Shown here one piece after another: positions 55,738 to 64,000 of a DNA stretch of 64,000 nt. A model generated the notes under the pieces. It was not told the DNA's origin. It saw only the letters and a list, made by a program, of their open reading frames with translations, and searched no databases. The translations under genes and the position numbers were made by a program. The DNA comes from Parachaetomium inaequale. Lineage: Eukaryota > Ascomycota > Sordariomycetes > Sordariales > Chaetomiaceae. The stretch spans positions 21,968 to 85,967 of the forward strand of contig MU854460.1 of the NCBI GenBank assembly GCA_033296685.1, written 5' to 3'. Each line of letters starts with the position of its first letter. Position 1 is the stretch's first letter.

Positions 55738-56355
55738 TCACTCGCTCGAGTCATAGACAAATTCTTTTGACAAGATTCGCTGTTCCCCTTCTTCCCCGTC
55801 TTCCAGTTCCTCATCATCTCCTAGTACCTGGTCTTCAACCTCGCCACCAAAGTCTTGCCCGACGTATTGCATCAGCATTCGTTTGCTCTCATCCTATGTC
55901 TCATAACTGACCATGCCAGTTTGCTGCATGATCTCCCATATTTCCATGACATAGTCCTGGCGATTCCAAGACTGAGCTTCACCCGGCACCTGACTGACCG
56001 ATATGTGTTCGACAAGCGTACTCAGCCAGCCCGAATGCATTTGGCCCAGGAGGGTCAAGGGGAGTTGGCATCTGTCCGAGTTCGTGGGGTTTACCCGCCG
56101 GTACTCTGGCCGGAAGGGGCCGTCCGCTCGGTCCTGGGCAACTTCAAAGAGGTGCCACTCGTCAGCGGGGGGATTGCTGATTGCGAATGCCCAATGGTAG
56201 TAGTTGCCGAAATGCGGTGCGTAGACGGCGCAGTATACGTTGAGATATGCAGGTTTTCTTTCCTCCACGAACCTTTCCCCAGCATCGGGCTTGCTCGGGC
56301 GTTGTTTGCTCGACTGACCTTTTTTCGACTGCCTCTTCCCGACACGGGACGACAT
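55738..56355 (-). pseudogene. Unknown conserved protein interrupted by one in-frame TAG
   Basis: The frame from ATG 56355 reads through to a natural stop at 55738-55740 except for a TAG at 55894-55896. Sequence before it (HFGNYYHWAFAISNPPADEW, DGPFRPEYRR, YVMEIWEIMQQTGMVSYET) and after it (DESKRMLMQYVGQDFGGE, then an acidic stretch and LSKEFVYDSSE) flows like one protein, in a pattern I associate with a small uncharacterised Pezizomycotina family. A 57-bp intron beginning GTCATG and ending at the TAG's AG would keep frame, but it would delete the conserved-looking MEIWEIMQQTG. Options are a nonsense mutation, readthrough, or that intron. About 205 codons in full. Function unknown. Confidence 0.55.
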
Positions 56356-56703
56356 TTCGGAGGGGATTTCAGCACAGGTATTGCGGATAGTGTGTGCCCC
56401 GGCTGTTGTAGGAATGGATACTGGGGCGAACCGAAGCGAGAGTGCTGCTCAACATGACAAAACAAGCGGGACGCAGTGAAAAGGTATCGAAGCCCTTAGC
56501 TCCAGGACAGTAGCCCCAGTGCAAGGAATGCCGCTCACAAGCACTGCCGAGACGTGGGTTCTTGTAGAGAAATCCCGACCATCGTGGTCCGCGGCCTGCT
56601 CGGCTTTCCCCCAACCGGTCCTTTGAGGCAGCCAGGGCGGTGCAGTTTATCGGCTGCAGGGCTCGCACACCAAGTGACTCACGCTCGAAATGGTCAGAGT
56701 CGT
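56356..56703. other. Intergenic
   Basis: Spacer between two damaged minus-strand genes. No supported feature. Confidence 0.5.
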
Positions 56704-57913
56704 CTAGCTATTCTCCAAATTACGATCCCATATCTGGTCTATCAGCCATTCCACCGGGTACTGCTGTGGCGACATGGACTCCGGCAGCAACAAATACCAG
56801 TCGTCCCGGACCCGGGGCGTGAGGTTGTTTGTCATTTTGATGCATTCCCAGTACTCGGGATAGAAGCCGCTAGACTCCCAGTCGATGATGGCAACGATGG
56901 TCCACGACCCTCCCTCATCCTGGCGAACCATGATGTTCGCCGGCCGGATATCCCCGTGTGTGAAGACGACCCTTGCTGGCGATGGCGGCATCAGGGAGCG
57001 CAGGAACTGAGTGTACATGGACGAGGCTGTCTTGGACCCAGCAAAGATGAAGTCTTGGAACTGCTATCGGCTCGGGACTGACGCGCACAGCACGTCTTCC
57101 GTCTTTGCAACCCTGGCCACCTATCCCACCAAGCGGCGTGCCGGGTGGAAAGGGCATCGTCCTGAGTTGGTTGAGCAGCGCATCGAGCTGGGCGCTGGTG
57201 GACTGCTTGTCGCTATGCCTCAGTTGCGTCCACACTTTCTCCAAGTGGGTGCCCGAGACGAGAGAGGTGAAGAGCAGGCCATAGCGGCCAATCCGAATCA
57301 CACCGTGTAGTCGCGGCGCGGGAAAGTGCGGCAGGTGCTCCTGCAGATATGGGAGAGCGCGGTACTCGGTTGTGATGTGCTCCTCGGTGGTGACTTTTGC
57401 AGCGATGGGGCCGCTGACATGGAAGACCATACAAGAAGCTGCCCACGCGCTTTTGTAGAGGACCTCGGCCCCATCCAACAATTCAATAACGGATTCGGAG
57501 AACTGTTCACCACCTCTAAGAAGTTGCAGCAGCTCGGGTGACAATTCGTGCACGACGGTCGCCGGATCGCTGGTGCGGAGCCTTGAGCGGATGTCATGGC
57601 TGGGCAGTGGGCGCGGGCCCTTGCCTGGCCTGATATCTAGCGCGGAAAGGATCGAGTCAGTGACCAGATGGACAGACCGGGGGCCCAGGACGAGTGAAGA
57701 GACCTCACCTGATTCCTTGAACGTCTCGAGTTGCTTGGAATACGTCGAAGACAAAAGATAGGTACCGAGATTGGCCTCGGGGTCCCGGAGCGCAACCTCA
57801 AGCCCGCGCAACACCTTGACATTCCATCGGGCTGCTCCCGTCGCGCGGTTGGGCTTCACTACGCGATTGTTGGACGGCCGACTGGCCTGCTCGGTAGGTA
57901 TGCTTTGCGCCAT
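56704..57913 (-). pseudogene. Phosphotransferase-family (APH-like) gene with frameshift
   Basis: Kinase-fold protein of the fungal aminoglycoside-phosphotransferase-like superfamily. ATG 57913 is used; the frame begins earlier only from GTG. The N-lobe has SCMVFHVSGPIAAKVT and HITTEYRALPYLQEHLPHFP. The hinge region is GLLFTSLVSGTHLEKVW, and then GGIGGQGCKDGRR. At about 57060-57061 the frame must change: FQDFIFAGSKTASSMYTQFL, and then the catalytic loop FTHGDIRPANIMV (HGD...N) and IDWESSGFYPEYWE, lie in another frame. A 28-nt in-phase intron is the only splice solution found and is too short. Either a real one-base indel or a sequence error. If the indel is real, the catalytic loop is lost. 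Confidence 0.65.
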
Positions 57914-58401
57914 CCATTTGTGACAGATGACGGCTTCGAACACACCGCCTGGGTGTCGTCACTGTCGTGGTCGGCCTGTCGGCTCGCAAATCGAAATGCT
58001 CGGTTCCGAAGGATCTTGCTGATAAGTTGTCGGGAAAGCGAAGCAGTCAGTGCAACACGTCGAGAGTTCGTGAACGCGCCTGCCAGCTGCTGCAAGCCTG
58101 CAAGGCAGACGCGGGTTCGGCGGCCAATGCAATGGCTAACGTTAGCAGCCTTCTGATTTGGGCGGGCACCTGCCACCAGCCAGCTGGGGAGGAACAAGAA
58201 CACAAGGCCAATCAATGGCCAGTCCATCGTGCTCTCATGACAGACCGCTGACGTCATGCTTGGGCCCGCCCTCAAAAAGGTCAAAAGGCTCAAGCAATCA
58301 CCACGCCGCTGCCGCTGAAGGCGATAGCCATGGAAGACAGCAGAGAGAAGGGATGAAAAGTCTTTTACCAAAAAATATTAGCTCTTTCCAAGACGACCAA
58401 A
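57914..58401. other. Intergenic, divergent
   Basis: Between the phosphotransferase and hemerythrin genes. Nothing recognised. Confidence 0.5.
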
Positions 58402-58981
58402 ATGCCCCGGATCTCAGAAGCGGTCAAACACGACCATGCGCTCATCAAGCGCGCGTTTCGACGGCTCCGCGAAGCTGAGCCAGAAACCCGCAAGCCCGAC
58501 GAGTTCGTCTGGGCCCTGGACCGCTACCTGATTGTGGAGGATCTTGTCGTGTCCCCAGCCCTTGATAGCCACATTGCGCATGGCGGCGAGAGACACCGAC
58601 GGCTGTCCGAAGACTTTGACAGTGTAAGTCCCATCACCCTCGTTACGCCTGGAATGCCTAACATGGCTCCAGATGAATGCAAAGTTGCGGCACATGCAGA
58701 GATTCAACCCGGCCGAGCCCAGCTTCGACTCGTCGCTCAGCGCCATCTGGGTCGACCTCGAGCCCCATATCAGGGAGGAGACGAGCGGCGATCTGGGCCT
58801 GCTCGAGGACAGCCTCTCCAAGTCGGACTCGGAGGCGCTGGGGAAAAAGTACGAGGACATCAAGGAGCTTTTGCAGCGCCCGTACGGGGACAACGGCGTG
58901 CCCGATGAGAGGACCTTGTCAGCCATTCTGGCCATGCCCCGGCAGGAGCTGATGGTCAAGGTTGGCATCTCGGGGGAATGA
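58402..58981 (+). CDS. Hemerythrin-like HHE-domain protein
   Basis: Small helical-bundle protein binding a di-iron or other metal site. Exons 58402-58623 and 58673-58981, intron 58624-58672 (49 bp), 176 aa. The first motif is VKHDHALIKRAF. The second helix has DRYLIVEDLVVSPAL, and HGGERHRRLSEDF carries the H-x4-E/H pattern. After the intron comes the helix MNAKLRHMQRFNPAEPSFD, then LWVDLEPHIREE-type His/Glu ligands (IWVDLEPHIREETSGDL), ending with KVGISGE. Fungal HHE proteins are linked to stress and metal homeostasis; the function here is unknown. ATG 58402 is the first in frame. Confidence 0.9.
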
Positions 58982-59456
58982 TGAATGCAGTATGAAAGGA
59001 ACGTCCAGTCTGGCAGTCTCCCGCAAGTACATCCTTTACTTGAACTGAAATGATCATTTTGGAAATTGGCAACCACTTGTTTGAGTTCTCAGCTCCTGAT
59101 ACTTTGTTCAGGGGTTGTGGCAGAGAAGTGGCCATTTCTCTATGATGAGGAGATGTGCAGCCCGTGCAGGTGAACCGGCGACAAAGACAGCGAGTGCCAA
59201 ACGTCGGAAGCTTGGAGATGGCTCCTTTCTCCAACTCCTACTATGTTTCAGCTGTTCGCTCGCAGCCTTCCAGGGGGGCTGAATATTACGTCACCATATC
59301 CCTTGAATCCCACTGTTGATCACACGAGCAGGTTCCTGATCGGGACTGCGCCGTGGCGAGGAATAGGGATAAGCAAGCGTTTGCATTTTTTACATACTTT
59401 ATTGTGGCCCTTCCGGCTTTCTTGTCGTTTCAGTTTATCCTCATTTTTTGACCATC
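58982..59456. other. Intergenic
   Basis: Spacer between two plus-strand genes. T-rich close to 59450. No gene seen. Confidence 0.5.
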
Positions 59457-61091
59457 ATGTGGTCACTTGTTCAACATCGCCGGCTTCAAAAGCAGGCTGC
59501 CGCCCAGTCTAACAACAACAACCAAAGCGAGGAACACGTCAACGGGAGCTTGTCCCGAACAGCATCACGAAATGCCGAGAACCCGGATCATTCCTCAAGC
59601 TTGCAGCAACCCAAAACCACCGCCAAGATTTACATCAAAGCAACCGGCGAAGATGACCCTCTCGACCCTCACAACTGGCCGCTGCTCGAGCGGTCCAAGA
59701 ACATCGCCATCCTCGCCTACCTGATTTTCGTCCAGGCCTGGGCCGGAGCCGCCGAATCCATGGCTAACAGCGCCGCTAGCAGCGAACAGGGCCACAGCAA
59801 AGTTGCCGAGAACCTGACTGTCGCCATGTATCTGTTCGGGATAGGGACTGGCTCCTTGTTTGCCGGACCCATATCAGAGACGGTTGGGAGGAATCCAACA
59901 TACCTCGTCGCAACCTTCTGCTACTTGTGCTTCATCGTCGGCGCCGCCCTGGCCCCGAACTTTGGTGGCCGCATGGTGTGCCGCTTCCTCCTGGGCTTTT
60001 TCGCCAGCGCCACCTTGAGCATCAATGGCTCGAGTGTGAAGGACCAGTTCCGACCTGTGAAGAGAGCGTTCGTGTTTCCAGCCATCGCGTGGACGAATGT
60101 GGCCGGTAAGTGAATCAGACAGATCACCATATCCAAACCCCTTTCTCCTGACTAACCCCCCATAGCCCCCATGATTGCGCCCATCGCGAGTGGTTGGATC
60201 GTCGAGGACCTTGGATGGCGCTGGACCGAATGGATTACGTTGATCATTTCAGTTCCCGCATTTCTCTTGGCCCTGTTCTTCCTTCCCGAGACGTCTCTCC
60301 CGATTCTGCTCGATTGGAAAGCTGCAGGCCTCCGACGCGCCACCGGAGATGAGCGTTACGTCTCGGAGCACGCAGAGTCTGCTAGCTTCAAGGAGCGGAT
60401 ACAGAAAGGGCTCACAATGCCGGCCAAGTTCTTCGTCACCGAGCCGGTCGTCGCTGTTCTCGGTGTTTACCTTACCCTACTGTGGATCCTATTATTCACC
60501 TTCCTCTCGGGTTTTGAGTACATCTTCAAGGAGACGTACGGGCTGTCGACGGCAATGGTTGGGTCCTGCTTCGGTGCCATCGCCTCGGGGGCTACCGCTT
60601 TCACTCTTCTCGCCCCAGGCATGTACAGCTGGGCTCGACGAAAGACGGAGCACATCAGGGGGGCGTCGGTAACGCCCGAGTTCCGGCTGTGGCCGGCCAT
60701 CGTGGCCGGACCACTCCTGCCGGTCTCACTGTTTTGGCTTGGATGGGGCAACCACAGCAGCATCTCCATCTGGTGCAGCCTGTGGGCATGCTTCGTGTTT
60801 GGCGCCGTCATGATCGCCATCTACGTCAGCAGCTACGAGTACCTCATCGATAGCTACGGGGAACATTCTGCCTCGGCCTTGTCGGGCATCACGTTTCCTC
60901 GGTACATGATTGCCGGTGGGATGGTGATGGCCGCGAGGCCAATGTACAGCGGTATTGGCGTCCATTGGACCTTGACGCTGCTTGGTTGCATTGCGGTCAT
61001 CCTGGCACCGGCCCCTCTGGTCTTTTGGAGGTTGGGTCCGAAGTTGAGGGAGAAGAGCCCGTATGCCGAGAGCGCGGAGGGGAAGGAATGA
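59457..61091 (+). CDS. MFS transporter, DHA1 (multidrug/polyamine) type
   Basis: Plasma-membrane drug:H+ antiporter-like protein, 524 aa. Exons 59457-60105 and 60166-61091, intron 60106-60165 (phase 1). ATG 59457 is chosen; the frame before it starts with a non-ATG codon. A polar N-terminus carries the fungal DHA1 mark DPLDPHNWPLLERSKNI. Then GPISETVGRNPTY (motif A), RFLLGFFASATLSINGSSV, PMIAPIASGWIVEDLGWRWT (motif C region), PETSLPILLDWKA, ETYGLSTAMVGSCFGAIAS, and in the second half SALSGITFPRYMIAGGMVM. Such proteins export drugs, polyamines or fungal metabolites. No cluster is visible. Confidence 0.93.
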
Positions 61092-61278
61092 AATGATTTG
61101 CTTGTTGCAGAGCGTAGGAGGGAGATTGGTTGGGATGATACCTCTTTTGCCATAGTGGATTAGCGAGCTTCCCCTATGATATCACAACCTCCTGGGCCTG
61201 AAGAGTAGTAGTAGTTATGATACCATCGCTTGTACGCTTTGAGAACATGAAGGCTCTAGTTGCTAGACAGCTGCCGCT
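61092..61278. other. Short intergenic, convergent
   Basis: Between the MFS and dehydratase stop codons; no feature. Confidence 0.5.
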
Positions 61279-63298
61279 CTAATCATACCCCTGGGTGACA
61301 GGGCCCCCAGCAGTCAAGAAGCCAAAGTCAACACCACACTCAGCCTGGTTCACCTCGCGCATGTAGAGGCCACGATACCCCCTGACGCCCTCACGCGCCA
61401 CCCAGGGCTCATCCCCTCCCTGCTCCATCTCCCGCCTCCGCTGCGCAATCCTCTCCTTGATCTCCCCCTCCTCCACCTCCAGACTCAACACCCTCCCCTC
61501 GACATCACACACCACCACATCCCCATCCTTCACCACCCCCAACACCGACCCGGGATCTGCCCCCTCGGGCGAGACATGCAGCACAATCGTGCCCCCAGCC
61601 GTACCACTCATCCGCCCGTCCGAAATCCGCAGCATATCGCCCACCCCCTGCGCCGCCAGCTTCCGCGGGATCGGCACCAAGCCGGCCTCGGGCATCCCCG
61701 GGTTGCCCACGGGGCCGATCCCCCTGAGAATCAGCACGCTGTCCCGGTCGACGTCCAGATCCGGGTCGTCGATGCGCGCCGCCAGGTCTGCCGACCCGTT
61801 GAAGACCACCGCGCGCCCGCGGTGCTGCAGCAGCCGTCTGTCCTTGGACGCGCTCGCTTTGAGGACGGCTGCGCCGCCGGGGGAGAGGTTGCCGGTCTGA
61901 AAAACGACCAGGGCGGAGGAGGGGTAGAGGGGGTTGGTGAGGGGGCGGATGATGCTGTTTGCCGGGCTGTCGGGGGGGAGGGGGCGGAAGGGGGTGTGGG
62001 CGAGTTCCTGGCCGAGGGTGCGGCCCGTTACGGTGAGGGCGTCGAGGTGGAGGAGGGGTTTCAGCTGGTGCAGGAGGGCGGGCATGCCGCCTGCGTTGTG
62101 GAAGTCGGTCATGTAGTTGTCGCCGCTGGGTTTGAGGTCTACCAGGAGGGGGGTCTGGCGGCCGATGGCGTCGACGGTGGCCGGGGTTATGGTGCCTGCG
62201 AGGGCTGGATGGCGGTTGATGATGGCCATGAGGTGGACCATGGCGTTGGTGGAGCCGCCGATGGCTTGGAGGACGGTGATGGCGTTGAGGAAGGATTCCC
62301 GTGTGAGGATCGTCTGCGGTTGGAGGCGGGTCTTGGCGAGCTGGACAGCGTGGGTGCCTGTCGACTCTGCTATGCGCAGCCGGGCGGAGGACACGGCGGG
62401 CGCGGTAGCCCCTTGTATGGGCATCATGCCCAGTGCGACAAGGAGGCAGGCCATGGTGCTTGCCGTGCCCATGACACCGCAGGTGCCGGCCTGTAGCGGT
62501 TAGGAACTGGGGTTTCGACCTGGTAAAGACAAATGTCGGACTCTTCGAAGGGGGTAAAGAGGGTAGGATACGCACTGTTGGTGCTAGCTCTTCGTTGAGG
62601 GCAGAGATATCCTCAATGTCGATGGTACCAGCCCGGAACTTGGCCCAGTTGCTCCGGCAGTCCGTGCAAGCCCCAACTCTCGCCCCCTGAAAGCTCCCAG
62701 GCATCATGGGGCCTGTGACGAGGTGGACAATCGGCTTGTTGGCCGAAATGCCGCCCATCAACTGAGCCGGGGTTGTCTTGTCGCAACCTAGAAGATGTCA
62801 AAAAAAGCCCAAAGACGTGAGAGGCCGTGTTCAGGTGTCTGAGGAATCATGCCTACCTCCTATGAGAACGACCGAGTCAACAGGCTGTGCCCGGATCATC
62901 TCCTCGGTGTCCATGCTCATCAGGTTTCTCAGAAACATGCTCGTGGGGGCGGCAAAGGACTCGTGCAAGCTGATGGTCGGAAAGTCAATGGCGAGTCCCC
63001 CGCTCAACTGGACGCCCCTCTTCACAGCATCGATGAGCTGGGGGATGTTGGCGTGGCATGGGTTGAAGCTCGAGTACGTGTTGACGATGCCCACTATGGG
63101 CCGTGAGAGCGCATCTTCGCTGTATCCCATCGCCTTGATGAAGAGCTTGCGCATGAAGAGCGAGAAATGGGCGTCGCCGTACGATGTTAGATTCTGTCGT
63201 AGGCCGACCCCGTTTGGGTCGATGGGAGTGCTTAAGTCATAGTCCGGGTTGGCTCCTGTTGCAGGAAGGGGGACACTTTCGTCTTGGCTTGGTGACAT
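61279..63298 (-). CDS. IlvD/EDD-family dehydratase, sugar-acid type likely
   Basis: Fe-S dehydratase, 621 aa, exons 62857-63298, 62576-62787 and 61279-62490. The family includes dihydroxy-acid dehydratase (branched-chain amino acids) and the pentonate/hexonate dehydratases. The cluster cysteines appear in GGCDKTTPAQLMGG, RVGACTDCRSNW and AGTCGVMGTASTMACL. The last motif, GTC with MGTAST, resembles arabinonate- and xylonate-type enzymes more than the amino-acid enzyme, whose equivalent ends in YTANTM. IGGSTNAMVHLMAI and ISDGRMSGTAGGTIVLHVSP are general family signatures. No mitochondrial presequence is evident (start MSPSQDESVPLPATG), another point against a mitochondrial Ilv3 role. Both introns (62788-62856 and 62491-62575) are in phase. 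Substrate needs testing. Confidence 0.9.
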
Positions 63299-63800
63299 GA
63301 TCTCTAAGGGAGTGTGAGTGTTTGGTAGTGAGGTCGAGAATCTGGAGCAGCTTATTCCTCGCGTTTCCTTGACTCGGTTGGGGTGGGTGTCTCCAAGTGA
63401 TCATCCAGCTGCTGCGGAGAACAGAGCATTTGGGTTAGTGGGGTGTGATTTCTGGCTCTCATTGCATCACGCCATTCATAGTGGTGGGGCAGGCTGGATT
63501 GCTTGCGAGGCGTCTAATAGTCCATGATTGGGAGTTAGTAGGAACTGCCACGCCTATGTACTTTAAGTAGCTGTCCTCTACTATTTCGCTTGAGACCAAG
63601 TATCTATAACCCTGAAGAGTTCTGGGATTTGTTTGGTCCCTCTGTAAAGGGAGAAAGAGTATAAAAAGAGAGAAAATGATAACGTGCATTATCAGTGAGT
63701 GAGGCATATCAGTGAGTGAGGCACCTGATACTACTCTATTACAACAATCCTCAATTGCTATACTACAACATTAGGAACCAACTATAATTACATCAGAAAC
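63299..63800. other. Intergenic, AT-rich towards the transposon relic
   Basis: Upstream of the dehydratase and then AT-rich from about 63530. It includes the 17-bp tandem repeat at 63691-63724. No gene. Confidence 0.5.
63691..63724 (+). repeat. 17-bp tandem repeat beside the transposon relic
   Basis: Two adjacent copies, ATCAGTGAGTGAGGCAT at 63691-63707 and ATCAGTGAGTGAGGCAC at 63708-63724, one mismatch. The core CAGTGAGTGAGGCA may be the terminal inverted repeat of the pogo-like element that starts a short way to the right; the partner end lies outside the window. Confidence 0.7.
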
Positions 63801-64000
63801 AGCTAAATCAGATGCTTCCGCATCCTCCTGGCACGTACGCGCATTATGGCCAGGCTTGCCACACACACCACAGTACCGAACCCTTGTACGACCCCCCCCT
63901 GCACCACCACCATCCTACTCCTTTTCTTACGCTACCTGCCCAGCCACGGCCTTCTGGTCCAGTTGATCCTTTGTATCTTGTACTGTAAGTGATCCTCCAA
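63760..64000 (-). mobile_element. Pogo/Tc1-type transposase remnant, 3' end
   Basis: The minus strand encodes, in one frame, a CCHC zinc knuckle YCGVCGKPGHNARTC (plus about 63830-63880), followed by QEDAEASDL. It is preceded by GGSLTVQDTKDQLDQKA and a glycine/arginine linker. This is the ending seen in fungal pogo-like DDE transposases. Two stops interrupt the frame, TAA at 63927-63929 and TAG at 63915-63917, where Gln is expected; both are explained by C-to-T change at CpA, the RIP pattern. The catalytic DDE part lies past the window edge. Confidence 0.7.

Noticed and set aside
61505..62761. 418-codon frame overlapping the dehydratase
   Set aside because: It contains part of dehydratase exon 2, then becomes a His/Pro/Arg-rich out-of-frame shadow after the exon 2 splice site.

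Overview
The window looks like nuclear DNA of a filamentous ascomycete (Pezizomycotina), most likely a Sordariomycete and plausibly Sordariales/Chaetomiaceae. The reasons are short GT-AG introns (about 47-90 bp) in nearly every gene, GC-rich third codon positions, long intergenic spacers, a HET-domain gene, a siderophore acyltransferase, plant cell-wall hydrolases, and a transposase relic whose stop codons look like RIP damage. No organism name can be proven from the sequence. Gene models were built by following reading frame and splice phase; unless noted, exon lengths sum to a whole number of codons.

Layout. 1-1437 (-): cytochrome P450 cut by the window edge just after its haem motif. 2285-3862 (+): unknown protein with a Q/Y/P-rich tail. 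4634-5456 (-): secreted CE3-type SGNH esterase with a GC-AG intron. 6540-7704 (-): hard-to-see spliced gene with a cyanovirin-N homology segment. 8514-10121 (+): histone chaperone Rtt106. 10122-13917: 3.8 kb without a gene, in front of a C2H2 regulator (13918-16000, +). 17281-18525 (+): Yvh1 phosphatase. 20564-21312 (-): Vfa1. 21675-23402 (-): intronless TPR protein. 24950-26628 (+): monocarboxylate-type MFS transporter with an 11-bp exon. 27024-28680 (+): mitochondrial calcium uniporter. 29282-30904 (+): SidL-like siderophore acyltransferase, convergent with an acidic 2EXR protein (30942-32897, -). 33839-35048 (+): SDR. 35910-36590 (+): small protein with an internal repeat. 37116-39027 (-): sugar transporter, divergent from DNA-repair Pnk1 (40490-42218, +), which has a second likely GC-AG intron. 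44177-46171 (+): CNT nucleoside transporter. 46700-47497 (-): membrane protein.

The right third is more accessory. Two GH43 arabinan/arabinoside hydrolases (49509-50610, - and 51460-52629, +) share an 849-bp promoter with a TATA box facing each way; with the CE3 esterase and the sugar transporter they suggest hemicellulose and pectin side-chain use. Then come a HET-domain gene (53122-55545), a gene interrupted by one in-frame TAG (55738-56355, -) and a phosphotransferase broken by a frameshift (56704-57913, -). Beyond them lie a hemerythrin-like protein (58402-58981, +), a DHA1-type MFS transporter (59457-61091, +) and an IlvD/EDD dehydratase (61279-63298, -) whose cysteine motif resembles sugar-acid dehydratases. 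The window ends in the decayed 3' end of a pogo-like transposase.

No rRNA, tRNA or CRISPR was recognised. I found no convincing entirely new system. The most unusual points are the two GC-AG introns, the 11-bp exon, the concealed CVNH gene, and two adjacent genes each carrying a single lesion next to the HET gene.
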